A stretch of 64,000 bases of DNA from CAWBCR01 sp963787375 (GCA_963787375.1 CAWBCR010000031.1:226679-290678); one strand, 5' to 3'; counted from the stretch's first letter, positions 35,431 to 44,561 are shown. Program-made: numbers and translations. Notes: a model not told the origin generated them from the letters alone.

Positions 35431-36138
35431 CATTGACCAATCATCAGTCAGTATTCGAAGTCTCATCCGCCTGGAAAACAGCCTACCCGGATGCCCACGC
35501 AGGGATTCTCGTGATGCGCGGAGTCGTGAATCCCAGGCGGCATTCAGATCTGGAGGCTCGCAAGCAGTTGCTGCAAGAGCAGCTTCGAAGCAGTTTCGCA
35601 GGTAAGGACCGGAGTGCCATCCGTACATTACCGATCATTCAAGCCTATAGGGCTTACTACCGCCGCTTCAAGCAATCGTATCACGTCGAGATGCAGCTTG
35701 AAATCGATTGTTTTCAAAGGCAAGAGCCTGCCCGGTGTCGCGGCTCTGGTCGAGGCCATGTTCATGGCGGAGATCAAGAACCTGCTGCTGACGGCAGGCC
35801 ATGATCTGGATGTGCTGCGGTTGCCTGTCACGCTCGACGTTGCCAGCGGCGATGAGCACTATACGCTCTTGCAAGGTGATGAGCAGGTTCTGAAAGCCGG
35901 CGATATGATGATGTCTGACCGGGAAGGGATCATCTCCAGCATCCTGTATGGCCCCGATAGGCGTACGCCAATCACTCCAGAGACACACAATGTATTATTC
36001 GCGGTCTATGCGCCCGCCGGCATTGAGGCAGAAGCAGTGCTCCGGCATCTGGACGATATCCGGCAAAACGTCCTGATCGTGGCACCGGAGGCCAATACCG
36101 AGATCATGCGGGTTTTCGGCGTAGATGAAAGCGGCTAG
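35424..36138 (+). CDS. B3/4-domain protein, one frameshift
   Basis: About 238 residues. HAGILVMRGVVNPRRHSDLE, IQAYRAYYRRFKQSYHVEMQ and SLPGVAALVEAMFMAEIKN match the tRNA-synthetase-beta B3/4 domain family (a stand-alone editing-like fold). The frame shifts near 35700; removing one A from GAAATCG joins EMQLES to IVFKGKSLPG. The start ATG 35424 lies inside the transposase remnant. Stand-alone B3/4 proteins have no settled function; amino-acid or tRNA-related editing is only a family-level guess. Confidence 0.8.
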
Positions 36139-36811
36139 GGACGTGCACGACGACAATCTTGCTTCCGCGCCGCACCGGAACGCACAGCCCGGCGAAATCA
36201 TGACTTTCGGCACTTATCCGCAGACGGCGGACGGCGCGGACCAAACGCCGATAAAGTGGCGGGTGCTGCAAAATTCCGGTAGTGAGCTGTTCATTTTGAG
36301 CGAGTACATTTTGGACTGCAAGCGGTATCACGGTGAGTATACGGATGTTACCTGGCGCGACTGCGATTTGCGGAAGTGGCTGAACGACGAGTTTTATGAC
36401 GCCGCGTTCAACGCCGCCGAGAAGGCATTCGTCAAGACGACACATTGCACGGACAACGGAGCGGGTAGCCCGGACACAGAGGACAGGGTTTTCTTGCTCG
36501 GCGTTGCCGAGGTGAAGAGACTGACCGATATACTCGGCAAGGATTTACGTCGTGCAATAGGAACGGAATTTGCCAGAGTAAAAAAGGCCGATGGCTGTCA
36601 TTTGTACGTGTATGACAAAAGCGTCGAAGACAATTATGTGACCGACGAAAACGGCGAGAGACATGGCTGTTCATGGTGGTGGCTGAGAACCCAGCTCGGC
36701 GACCCGTCGCGGGCGACTTTTGTCGGCACGCGCGCCAGCATCCGCAGCTACGGTCGCGTCAACCGCGTCCCCTATGGCGTGCGCCCCGCATTGAACCTTA
36801 ATCTTCAATGA
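36125..36811 (+). CDS. DUF6273-domain protein
   Basis: About 228 residues. Motifs: FGTYPQTADGADQTPIKWRV, WRDCDLRKWLNDEFYDAAFN, SWWWLRTQLGDPSRATFVGT and VNRVPYGVRPALNLNLQ, which match DUF6273 modules found in surface or hypothetical proteins. No signal peptide. The start ATG 36125 overlaps the end of the B3/4 gene by 14 bases. An ATG at 36200 would give a trimmed domain. Function not known. Confidence 0.72.
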   Translation: MKAARDVHDDNLASAPHRNAQPGEIMTFGTYPQTADGADQTPIKWRVLQNSGSELFILSEYILDCKRYHGEYTDVTWRDCDLRKWLNDEFYDAAFNAAEKAFVKTTHCTDNGAGSPDTEDRVFLLGVAEVKRLTDILGKDLRRAIGTEFARVKKADGCHLYVYDKSVEDNYVTDENGERHGCSWWWLRTQLGDPSRATFVGTRASIRSYGRVNRVPYGVRPALNLNLQ

Positions 36812-36908
36812 GAGGATTCGGTAATTCATGCGGGCGGGTTGATGCCTGGCACTTTCATCCGAGAGCCAGCCAGCGCATCGATGGGTGCATGAGGCTTTTA
36901 GCGGTGCC

Positions 36909-38480
36909 CTACCTCCCCCCATTCCCGTTGTTCGCCTCTTGCAGCACCGACCGGATCAAATCCTGCTTGTAATTCCACAGCCGCTCAGTCAGCGAGACGT
37001 GGTAAATGTGCGGGTTCATCACGCGGCGCACGCCGGGGTCCAGCCGGTCGAGGTCCGCCCGGCGGCGGGCGCGCATGTCCTCGATGGTCGGCTCCTCGCC
37101 GACCCGCTTGCCGTCGTGCAGCACGTCGACCAGCAGCGGCTCGACCTCGGAGATGTCGCCGTGGCGCAGCGAGCGGTACAGGTTGGCGTCGGACGGGTGG
37201 TGCAGCTTCAGCGACTTCATCTCGGCGGGCTCTTCGTCGTCCAGGCTCAGCAGGTCGACCGCCGCCTTGCCGCGCTGGTCGTAGAGGCGCCAGGCGCACT
37301 TGTGGCCGGGGTTGGGCGTCTTTTCGGGCGTCTCCGAGATTTTGATCGCCGGCGTCCACGCGCCGTTGCGCTCGATGGCGACCAGCTTGTACACCCCGTC
37401 CAGCGACGAGTCGCCCTCGGAGGTGATCAGCTGCGTGCCGACGCCGTACACCAGCCGCCCGATCAGGCTGTCGGGGTCGACGCCATACGAGGCCGCCTCC
37501 GCCTCGATCTGCGTCAGGATCTGCCAGATGGTCAGCTCGTCGAGCTGGTTCGACAGCACAATCGAGCACTCGGTGAAGCCCGCCGCGTTGAGCATCTTGG
37601 CGGCCTGGATGCTGAGGTGCGCCAGGTCGCCCGAATCGAGCCGGATGCCGTTTGGCTTATGGCCTTTGCGGCGCAGCTCCTCGAAGACGGTGATCGCGTT
37701 GGGGATGCCGCTCTCCAGCGTGTCGATGGTGTCGACCAGCAGCAGGCAGTCGTCGGGATAGATCTCCGCGTAGGCGCGGAAGGCGGCCAGCTCGCCCTCG
37801 CCCATCGCCATGAAAGCCTGCACCATGCTGTGCGCGTGCGTGCCCTTGGGCGGATAGCCCAGCGTGTACGACAGCCCGGTGTTCGACGTGAAATCGGCCC
37901 CGCCGATCAGCGCGGCGCGCGTCCCGGCGTTCGCGCCTTTGCCGTGCCCGCGCCGCAGCCCGAATTCGAGCATCAGCCGCCCGCGCCCGGCCTCGTACAC
38001 CCGCGAGGCCTTGGTCGCGATCAGCGTCTGGTAGTTGATATGGTTCAGCAGCGAGGACTCTAGCACCTGCGCCATCGCCAGCGGCCCCTGCACGACGGTC
38101 AGCGGCACGTTGGGATGCACCACCCGCCCCTCGGGGATGGCGCACAGCGTGATCCCTTCGAACGTGCCATCGCGGCGCAGCCAGTCGAGGAAGTCGTCGG
38201 CGAACAGCCGCTCGCCGGTGCGGCTGGTGGCGCTGCGCAGGTAGGCGATGTCCTCGTCGCGGAAGTGCGCGCCGTCCATCCAGTCGAGCAGCCATTCCAG
38301 CCCGGCGGCGATGCAGTACCCGGCCTTGTGCCGCCCATAGTCGGGATAGCTGCGGAAGAAGTGGTCGAACTGGGCGGGGATCTCGTGCATGCCCATCCGG
38401 TAGTAAAGCTGCGCCATCGTCAACTGGTACATGTCGGTGAAGAGGATGCCCTCCGCCGTCTGCCGCTGCGATTCTTTCAT
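36909..38480 (-). CDS. pncB: Nicotinate phosphoribosyltransferase
   Basis: About 523 residues. Converts nicotinate and PRPP (with ATP hydrolysis) to nicotinate mononucleotide in NAD salvage. TDMYQLTMAQLYYRMGMHEI, LEFGLRRGHGKGANAGTRAA, THAHSMVQAFMAMGEGELAA, PNGIRLDSGDLAHLSIQAAK and LVYGVGTQLITS are characteristic of the PncB/NAPRTase family. The length fits the longer bacterial group. The upstream region lacks an obvious promoter. The convergent DUF6273 gene ends 98 bases away. Confidence 0.95.
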   Translation of the reverse strand: MKESQRQTAEGILFTDMYQLTMAQLYYRMGMHEIPAQFDHFFRSYPDYGRHKAGYCIAAGLEWLLDWMDGAHFRDEDIAYLRSATSRTGERLFADDFLDWLRRDGTFEGITLCAIPEGRVVHPNVPLTVVQGPLAMAQVLESSLLNHINYQTLIATKASRVYEAGRGRLMLEFGLRRGHGKGANAGTRAALIGGADFTSNTGLSYTLGYPPKGTHAHSMVQAFMAMGEGELAAFRAYAEIYPDDCLLLVDTIDTLESGIPNAITVFEELRRKGHKPNGIRLDSGDLAHLSIQAAKMLNAAGFTECSIVLSNQLDELTIWQILTQIEAEAASYGVDPDSLIGRLVYGVGTQLITSEGDSSLDGVYKLVAIERNGAWTPAIKISETPEKTPNPGHKCAWRLYDQRGKAAVDLLSLDDEEPAEMKSLKLHHPSDANLYRSLRHGDISEVEPLLVDVLHDGKRVGEEPTIEDMRARRRADLDRLDPGVRRVMNPHIYHVSLTERLWNYKQDLIRSVLQEANNGNGGR

Positions 38481-38622
38481 GCCGCCTGCCTCTCAGCGAT
38501 CCGTGTGTGCATCGGTATGTCCCCAATCATATCCTGCTGACGCCGTCTGCGCCTACCGCCTCGTTGCTCGATGGTACCAGAATCCCATCTATTTGCACGA
38601 ACCCCCTGCCCTGTCCATCTGC

Positions 38623-38628
38623 TATAAT
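38623..38628 (+). promoter_or_regulatory. Extended -10 (TGCTATAAT) for the response regulator
   Basis: TATAAT preceded by TGC, 51 bases before ATG 38680. A clear -35 at 17 bases is absent. Confidence 0.5.
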
Positions 38629-38679
38629 CCGGTCAGGAGCCATGATTGATCCTGTGCTGCTTAACTATCGAACGCGATC

Positions 38680-39048
38680 ATGCAGACGATCCTGATCGTA
38701 GAGGACGAACCCAGCATCCGGCGCTTCGCAGCGCTGAACCTGCGCGCCAGGGGCTATGACGTGCTCGAAGCCGCCAGCGGCGAAGAGGGCCTGGTCGAGA
38801 TGCGCGCGCACGCCCCGAACATGCTGCTGCTCGACATCTGGATGCCGGGCATATCCGGCCTGGACGTGCTGTCCGAGATGTCCGGCGACCCCGCGCTGGC
38901 CCGCATCCCGGTGGTGATCTTCACCGCCGCCATCAACGTCGAGACTATCTCCCGCGAGGAGTACCCCAACATCGCCGATGTGCTGGCCAAGCCCATCAGC
39001 GTCATGCAGCTCGTCGAGACGGTGGCCCACACGCTCAACCCATCCTGA
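38680..39048 (+). CDS. Single-domain response regulator (CheY-like)
   Basis: About 122 residues. TILIVEDEPSIRRFAALNLR (acidic pair), LLLDIWMPGISGLDVLSEM (phospho-Asp), IFTAA and VLAKPISVMQL (Lys). Output domain absent. Transcribed from an extended -10 at 38623. Lies upstream of the sigma factor gene but 213 bases with its own control region separate them. Confidence 0.9.
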   Translation: MQTILIVEDEPSIRRFAALNLRARGYDVLEAASGEEGLVEMRAHAPNMLLLDIWMPGISGLDVLSEMSGDPALARIPVVIFTAAINVETISREEYPNIADVLAKPISVMQLVETVAHTLNPS

Positions 39049-39100
39049 CCCGCTGAGCGACCGACCCCCACACGCTGTCTCCATCCACAGACAAGATATA

Positions 39101-39138
39101 TTTAGGATTTATTTAGATCCTTTTGGGACTTTTTTAGG
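39101..39138 (+). promoter_or_regulatory. TTTAG direct repeats spaced 10-11 bases
   Basis: TTTAGG (39101), TTTAGA (39112), TTTGGG (39122) and TTTAGG (39133): four direct repeats on the same helix face, 124 bases before the sigma factor start. This is the layout of an OmpR/PhoB-family binding site, though no regulator is proven. Confidence 0.45.
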
Positions 39139-39261
39139 CCCGCCATGATAGCCTGACTACTGTATGGGCGTGTGCCTTGCAGCGCGCGCCTGGCCCGGAA
39201 ATAAAAGGGGAGATGCCGGGCGGTTACCGGTGAACGACACAGCAAAGGGTGAAGGGACCGA

Positions 39262-40263
39262 ATGAAAAACAAGCAGATTGCCGCGCTGCTGAAAGCGCAT
39301 GAGGAGCAGGAAGACCTGTTCAAGGGCCAGGAAGTCATCCCTGAGAACATCGACCGGATTCCCGCAGATGACACGGTGAGCGTCTATTTCAGGCAGATGG
39401 CCTCCGAGCCGCTGCTGACCTCCGAGCAGGAGATCGCGCTGGCCCAGCGCATCGAGCGCGGCCACCAGGCGCAGTGCGTGCTTGACGACGGCAGCGATCT
39501 CACCGAGGATCAGCACGCCCGGCTGGGGGAGATCGCCACGGACGGGCAGGAAGCCCGCCAGCACCTCAGCCGGGCCAACACGCGGCTGGTGGTCAGCATC
39601 GCCAAGCGCTACCGCAACCAGGGCCTGCCCATGTCCGACCTGATCCAGGAGGGCAACGTCGGGCTGATGCGCGCCGTCGACAAGTTCGACTACTCGATGG
39701 GCAACCGCTTCAGCACCTACGCAAGCTGGTGGATCCGCCAGTCGATCACGCGTGCGCTGTCGCAGAAGTCGCGCACGATCCGGCTGCCGCTGCACGTCTC
39801 CGACCAGCTTCGCCGGATCAACGTCACGCGCGAGGTGCTCAGCCAGCAGATGGGCCACGAGCCGACCGCCGTCGAGCTGTCCAACTACCTCGACATGGAG
39901 CCGAGCGAGATCGTCGACACGCTGGAGAACCACCCGGAGACGGTGGCGCTGGAATTGAGCGTGGGCGAAGACAGCGAGCTGGGCGACTTCCTCGAAGACG
40001 ACGAGGCGCCCACCCCCGACGAGGCGCTGCACGAGGTGGCGCTGGTCGAGACGCTGAACCAGATGCTCGACCGGCTGCTCCCGCGTGAGGCGCAGATCCT
40101 GCGGCTGCGCTACGGGCTGCGCGGCGGCGAGCCGCAGACGCTGGAGCAGGTGGGTGACGAAATGGGGCTGTCTCGCGAGCGCATCCGCCAGATTCAGCGG
40201 CAGGCGCTGCGCCGGCTGCGCCAGCCGCAGTACGCCTCGGCGCTGCGCGATTTCTGGGGCTGA
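39262..40263 (+). CDS. Sigma-70 family RNA polymerase sigma factor (RpoD-like)
   Basis: About 333 residues. Region 1.2 (DTVSVYFRQMASEPLL), region 2 (RANTRLVVSIAKRYRNQGLP, DLIQEGNVGLMRAVDKFDY, FSTYASWWIRQSI), region 3 (RTIRLPLHVSDQLRRI), and region 4 (REAQILRLRYGLRGG, LEQVGDEMGLSRERIRQIQR). Region 1.1 is missing, so it may be a group 2 factor rather than the housekeeping one. The RLRQPQYASALRDFW tail is normal for the family. Upstream phased repeats imply regulation. Confidence 0.93.
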   Translation: MKNKQIAALLKAHEEQEDLFKGQEVIPENIDRIPADDTVSVYFRQMASEPLLTSEQEIALAQRIERGHQAQCVLDDGSDLTEDQHARLGEIATDGQEARQHLSRANTRLVVSIAKRYRNQGLPMSDLIQEGNVGLMRAVDKFDYSMGNRFSTYASWWIRQSITRALSQKSRTIRLPLHVSDQLRRINVTREVLSQQMGHEPTAVELSNYLDMEPSEIVDTLENHPETVALELSVGEDSELGDFLEDDEAPTPDEALHEVALVETLNQMLDRLLPREAQILRLRYGLRGGEPQTLEQVGDEMGLSRERIRQIQRQALRRLRQPQYASALRDFWG

Positions 40264-40296
40264 CCGAGGGGGGTCAGACTCGATTCATTATTGTCA

Positions 40297-40360
40297 GGGC
40301 TTACGCAGTTGAAGCCAATTCAAGATTGCACAGATATTTCACGGGCAACTGCGTAAGCCC
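40297..40360. repeat. 64-bp MITE-like element with 15-bp terminal inverted repeats
   Basis: GGGCTTACGCAGTTG (40297-40311) and CAACTGCGTAAGCCC (40346-40360) are perfect inverted copies around a 34-base AT-rich centre. The ends look like transposon termini. It stands between the sigma factor and the site-2 protease gene. A solo terminator is a possible alternative. Confidence 0.55.
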
Positions 40361-40389
40361 CATCACGACGGTTTAGAGAGGGGACTTGA

Positions 40390-41586
40390 GTGCACGGCGG
40401 ATTTCGCGTTGGCAAGTTATTTGGGATCACAGTCACCATCGACTGGAGCTGGCTGCTGATCTTTGTCCTGATCGCCTGGGACCTCAGCTCGACGTTCGGG
40501 CAGGTGGACCCCCAGTGGAGCGTCGGCTTCCAGTGGACGATGGCCATCCTGGCGGCGCTGCTGTTCTTCGCGTCGGTGCTGGCCCACGAGTTTGCGCACT
40601 CGCTGGTCGCCCGCGCGCGGGGCATCGACGTACGCAGCATCACGCTGTTCCTGTTCGGCGGTGTGTCGAACATCCAGCGCGACCCCGACACGCCCGGCGC
40701 GGAGTTCATCATCACCATCGTCGGGCCGCTGACCAGCCTGCTGCTGGGCTTCCTGATGCTGTTGGTTGCCGGTGTCGGCGTGCTGGAAGCCCGGCAGGCG
40801 ATAACGAACCCGCTGAACCTCATGAGCCAGCTCAGCCCGTTCGCGACGATGATGCTGGTGCTCGGCTCGGTGAATGTCGCGCTGGGCATCTTCAACCTGA
40901 TCCCCGGCTTTCCGCTCGACGGCGGGCGCATCCTGCGCTCGATCCTGTGGAAAATCACCGGGAATGTGCAGAAAGCCACGCGCTGGGCGTCGTGGGTCGG
41001 GCAGGTCATCGCCTGGTTGCTGATCGTCGGCGGCGTGGCGATGATCTTCGGCATTACGATCCCGTTCTTTGGCACGGGCTTCCTGAGCGGGCTGTGGCTG
41101 GTCTTCATCGGCTGGTTCCTCAACAGTGCGTCGGCGCAGAGCTACCGCCAGGTGCTGCTCGAACACCTGCTGGAAGGCGTGCCCGTCAGCCGGCTGATGC
41201 GCCCGAATCCGCAGACCGTCCCGCCGGTGATCAGCGTCGGCAGCCTGGTGCACGACCATATCATGGGGTCAGACGAGCGCTCGTTCCCGGTGGTGCAGGG
41301 CGATCAACTGGTGGGGCTGGTGACGCTCGACGACGTGCGGCGCGTCACGCGCGATAAGTGGGACGTGACCCACGTCAGCGACATCATGACGCCTGCCGAT
41401 AAACTGGCAACGGCTGAGGCCAACGAGGAAAGCAGCGAGGCGCTGCAAAAGCTCATGCAGCGCGACGTCAACCAGATCCCGGTGCTGGAAAACGGGAATC
41501 TGGTCGGGCTGCTGCGCCGTCAGGACATCATCCGCTGGCTTCAGGTGCAGTCGGGCGGCAGCAAGCTGGGCCAGCAGCCATTGTGA
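40390..41586 (+). CDS. CBS-containing site-2 protease (M50)
   Basis: About 398 residues. Membrane part has SVLAHEFAHSLVARARG (HExxH zinc motif) and FNLIPGFPLDGGRILRS (NLxPxxPLDGGR), both intact. The C-terminal half holds two CBS domains (MRPNPQTVPPVISVGSLVHD, SDIMTPADKLATAEAN, NQIPVLENGNLVGLLRR), probably sensing adenine nucleotides. The start is GTG 40390 with GAGAGGGGACTTGA upstream. This family cleaves regulators or signal remnants in membranes. It follows the sigma factor gene, which might be functionally linked, but the MITE-like element separates them. Confidence 0.93.
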   Translation: MHGGFRVGKLFGITVTIDWSWLLIFVLIAWDLSSTFGQVDPQWSVGFQWTMAILAALLFFASVLAHEFAHSLVARARGIDVRSITLFLFGGVSNIQRDPDTPGAEFIITIVGPLTSLLLGFLMLLVAGVGVLEARQAITNPLNLMSQLSPFATMMLVLGSVNVALGIFNLIPGFPLDGGRILRSILWKITGNVQKATRWASWVGQVIAWLLIVGGVAMIFGITIPFFGTGFLSGLWLVFIGWFLNSASAQSYRQVLLEHLLEGVPVSRLMRPNPQTVPPVISVGSLVHDHIMGSDERSFPVVQGDQLVGLVTLDDVRRVTRDKWDVTHVSDIMTPADKLATAEANEESSEALQKLMQRDVNQIPVLENGNLVGLLRRQDIIRWLQVQSGGSKLGQQPL

Positions 41587-41609
41587 GGGGTGCTTCCTCC
41601 AGGGAGGCG

Positions 41610-41669
41610 GCAGGGGCAGCCTGGCGATGTCTTGAAAGTTACATCGCCACCGCCCCTGCTTCGATTTTA
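41610..41669. terminator. Nested hairpin terminator
   Basis: GCAGGGGC (41610-41617) pairs with GCCCCTGC (41652-41659), enclosing a second stem (TGGCGATGT/ACATCGCCA), followed by TTCGATTTTAG. Confidence 0.7.
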
Positions 41670-42848
41670 GCGCACCAGCTTGTGCGCGTTGTGGTCCAGC
41701 GTGAACGTCTCCAGCAGCGCCGCCGGTCCGCGCCATGATTCGTACGGGCGCGCGACGGTGAAGTAATCACCGGTCATCTTCTGCGGCGAGACGGTCAGCC
41801 GCATGAAGCCGTGCCGGTCCTCGCAGAAATTCTCCAGCGTTACGTCACTGTTGGGCATCGCCAGCGGCGGCTGCACCTTGCTGCCGTCGGGCTGCTTGGC
41901 CATGTAGTGCAGGTGCCAGTAGCCGCTCGCCCCGGCGACGATGTACGGCACCTCCCAGCCCTCGACAGCGCGCGTGAAGCGCTGGTAATTGTGGATGTGC
42001 CCCGCGAAAACCATGTCGGGCATGCGGCCCGACTGGTTCACCGCGTAGCTGATCACCTGGCCCATATAGGCGCTGCCGCCGTGATGCGCGTCGGCGGAGT
42101 ACACCGGGTGATGCGCCGCCAGGATCACCGCCTTCTCACGCGGGGCATTGCGCAGCTCGCTCACCAGCCAGTTGACCTGCGTATCGTCGAGGCTACCACC
42201 CTCCGGGACGTTGGTGTACAGCCCGATGATCGTCACGAACGGCGCGTCGAGCGTCCAGTACACGTTGGGCTGGATCATCGACGTGCGCGGCACGTCGCCC
42301 GCTTCGGCCAGGTAGTCGGGAGTTGCCGCGCAGAAGGTCCGCACGAAGGCCGTCAGCGAGGGCGTCGACTTGTCGAGCACATCGCCGTCGTGGTTGCCGG
42401 GGATGGCGAAGATCGGCGCGGCGTAGTGCGCGTAGGCCTCGTAGAACTGCGAGTAGTATTCGCTCTGCTCGCCGTAATAGTAGACCACGTCGCCGAGGTG
42501 GTAGAAGAAGGCGGGCGCGGTAGCTGCGTCTGCCATGTCGATCTGCTCCTCCATGTGCATCGCCACGATCTCCTGCGGCTGGGGCGTCTTCACGCCGCCG
42601 GTGTCGCCGCCGATGTGGAACACGATCTGCCCGGAGTTGCGGATGGCCTGCACCTGCTCCGGGGCGAGCACGTCGTCCAGCGAGAGGTGATAGGGCGGCT
42701 GGCCGGTCGGCTGGGGCAGCGGTCTGAAGGGCTGGTGCTTGTAGGTCGGGTGGGGGACGCTGACCTGAATCCCGCCCTGCGAGGGGCGCGCCGCGCCGGA
42801 CGAATAGCCGGTGGGCTGAACGGGTTGGTTGCTTGTCTGATCGCTCAC
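41667..42848 (-). CDS. Calcineurin-like metallophosphoesterase
   Basis: About 393 residues. Metal motifs: GGDTGG (D-x-H replaced by D-T), FYHLGDVVYYYG (GDVxY), IFAIPGNHDGD (GNHD), VILAAHHPVYSADAH and VFAGHIHNYQRF (GHxH). The N-terminus is a Pro/Ser-rich leader without membrane signal. Such enzymes hydrolyse phosphoesters; substrate unknown. The missing His after the first Asp may change its metal site. GTG 42848 has GGAG upstream at 11 bases; TTG 42881 is another in-frame option. Confidence 0.85.
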   Translation of the reverse strand: MSDQTSNQPVQPTGYSSGAARPSQGGIQVSVPHPTYKHQPFRPLPQPTGQPPYHLSLDDVLAPEQVQAIRNSGQIVFHIGGDTGGVKTPQPQEIVAMHMEEQIDMADAATAPAFFYHLGDVVYYYGEQSEYYSQFYEAYAHYAAPIFAIPGNHDGDVLDKSTPSLTAFVRTFCAATPDYLAEAGDVPRTSMIQPNVYWTLDAPFVTIIGLYTNVPEGGSLDDTQVNWLVSELRNAPREKAVILAAHHPVYSADAHHGGSAYMGQVISYAVNQSGRMPDMVFAGHIHNYQRFTRAVEGWEVPYIVAGASGYWHLHYMAKQPDGSKVQPPLAMPNSDVTLENFCEDRHGFMRLTVSPQKMTGDYFTVARPYESWRGPAALLETFTLDHNAHKLVR

Positions 42849-42883
42849 GCTTGCACACTCCTCAAAAGGGTCTTTCCACAAAA

Positions 42884-42960
42884 CAACCAGGACAGGCGAA
42901 CGCCTGCCCTGTTGTGAGTATAGCGTTTGGAGAAGCGCCGCCGGTAAGCGAGCTCACCCC
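42884..42960. repeat. Direct repeat, left copy
   Basis: A 77-base sequence with the palindrome GACAGGCGAACGCCTGCC recurs at 45014-45092 in the same orientation with about ten differences. The DUF1254/DUF1214 module lies between. Confidence 0.65.
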
Positions 42961-43069
42961 CGCCGCTCACTGCGTACGTGTGATATTTTTTCTCTCTCAT
43001 GTTCCTTGCTCCTGATTTCTCCAGCCCGAGACATTTTTCCTGTCCGGGGAATCAGGGCAAGGTCAATCA

Positions 43070-43170
43070 TTACTGGCTAGGTCCCTTTCCATTGAGAATT
43101 TGCTGCATACATTTTTCAATCCTTGACTCCCGGGTTTTGGATTGTGTCAAGTACCCATTTTCTGAAGGCA
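43070..43170 (-). pseudogene. YdeI/OmdA-like C-terminal remnant
   Basis: FRKWVLDTIQ in one frame followed by KTRESRIEKCMQQILNGKG in another, the usual ending of YdeI/OmpD-associated proteins (KT-E-RxxRIxK). Nothing of the N-terminal domain is left. Low GC. Confidence 0.45.
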
Positions 43171-43298
43171 AGTGTCTGAGAATGATTGGCTCGCCGGGCG
43201 GAATTCCTCCCGAACCCCCTTTCCACCCGCCTCGCCTTGAAGCGGGAAGCGAAAAGGACGATTTCAAGTTTTTCTTTGGCGGCAATAGTGTTTTAATG

Positions 43299-43892
43299 TT
43301 ACTGGTTAGACTGCCACTGGCTCAGGGGTGTGAGCTGTATCTGCTTCGCCAGGGTGTATGCGGTCGCCAGATCGCTGTCGCTCTCGACAAGCGTGCGACC
43401 GGCAACAAGCACCGAATTGTTGGGTGAGGATATCTGCGTCATTCCCTGCGGCACGGCTCCTTTCCAGCCGGGGCCGCTGATCAGGGTGTCGCCGGCCTTG
43501 GTTCCCGTGGTGCGTTTGCCGACGTAGGCAAAATTGGTGTTTTTCGACGGATCGGTGAACTGCACGCTGTAGTAACGACCGGCCATATCCGGCACGTGCA
43601 AGATTTGCGGTCCTTTACTGAGGTCTAACCAGCCGACCGTAAGGAGCGTGTCGTGGTTCACGCCGGTAGTCATCAATTTTGAGGCCGAGGCGGGCGGGTG
43701 GAGGGGGTCTGCAAAAATCGCTTGGGGCTCCGTGTAGAGCGTATTGACCGGGATGGGGCCGTCGCCGCCTCCTTTAACGAGGATCGCTCTCTTGTACACA
43801 TACAGCAGCAAACTTGGCCAGAAGTAGGTGAAAAGGGCCCATGCCACGACCATGACTGCACCGAATATGAGTAAATGTTCGTACGCCATCAT
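43299..43892 (-). CDS. DUF1254-domain protein
   Basis: About 197 residues. N-terminal membrane helix, then GVNHDTLLTVGWLDLSKGPQ, HVPDMAGRYYSVQFTDPSKN and GPGWKGAVPQGMTQISSPNN, the DUF1254 signature. Function unknown; these proteins are regularly paired with DUF1214. The start overlaps the DUF1214 stop by 4 bases (ATGA). Lower GC than surrounding genes. A truncated second copy lies at 44562-44765. Confidence 0.85.
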   Translation of the reverse strand: MMAYEHLLIFGAVMVVAWALFTYFWPSLLLYVYKRAILVKGGGDGPIPVNTLYTEPQAIFADPLHPPASASKLMTTGVNHDTLLTVGWLDLSKGPQILHVPDMAGRYYSVQFTDPSKNTNFAYVGKRTTGTKAGDTLISGPGWKGAVPQGMTQISSPNNSVLVAGRTLVESDSDLATAYTLAKQIQLTPLSQWQSNQ

Positions 43893-44560
43893 TTCATCTC
43901 CACAACAGGCGGCACCGTATACTCGCCGTCGAGAATGGCTGTGCCGGGCATATACGCGCGCAGCCAGAGGATGAAGTTGCCTGCAGGCGCGGGCAGCCAG
44001 TTGGATTCGTGCCCCACCGGAGCGGTGTTCTGCATGTAAACGTCGACGGAGCCATCGGCGTTTTGCGCAAGGCCGGAGCGGTCGCTGACGCTGTATCGGT
44101 TGATCGGATTCGACACAAAGTGATTATTCGCATCACCCATCGTCAGCGACCAGAATGCATCGTTGGGCGGGAGCCCGCCTGCCGGAAAGTGCATGAGGTA
44201 GTCGTGCCGTCCGCTCAGTGTGTGGCCCGCGCCATCTGCGTTCGTCCACCAATACATCGCCTCTTGCGGCACGTTCACCGGGCCGGGGAACAGTTGGGCG
44301 TGCGCGGCTCGCAGCAGCATGCCGTTGCTAGGCTCGCCTAATCCAAACATGGTGATCCAGCCGTTGACCTTGGTGGCCTTGATCCTCGCGTAAATCTGGG
44401 CCATGACAAACGCCAGCCCAAAGCCGATGAGGACGCCTTGTATCACGTCGCTCTGCACGGTTCTCGTACTCAAATCGATAAAGAAGAGCAAACGGATGAT
44501 GAAGTAGGCGCATATCGCGCCGATGAGTATCGTAAAATAAGTGAATGTTGTTCTGCTCAT
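43889..44560 (-). CDS. DUF1214-domain membrane protein
   Basis: About 223 residues. Two N-terminal membrane helices, then the DUF1214 domain: FPAGGLPPNDAFWSLTMGDA, NPINRYSVSDRSGLAQNADG and NWLPAPAGNFILWLRAYMP. Paired with the DUF1254 gene by a 4-base overlap, so one operon. The function of the pair is unknown. GC is lower than that of the chromosome around it. Confidence 0.87.
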   Translation of the reverse strand: MSRTTFTYFTILIGAICAYFIIRLLFFIDLSTRTVQSDVIQGVLIGFGLAFVMAQIYARIKATKVNGWITMFGLGEPSNGMLLRAAHAQLFPGPVNVPQEAMYWWTNADGAGHTLSGRHDYLMHFPAGGLPPNDAFWSLTMGDANNHFVSNPINRYSVSDRSGLAQNADGSVDVYMQNTAPVGHESNWLPAPAGNFILWLRAYMPGTAILDGEYTVPPVVEMK

Positions 44561-44561
44561 G

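Noticed and set aside
42999..43427. 142-codon plus-strand frame in the low-GC region
   Set aside because: No ribosome site or domain; the minus strand there has the YdeI remnant and the DUF1254 C-terminus.
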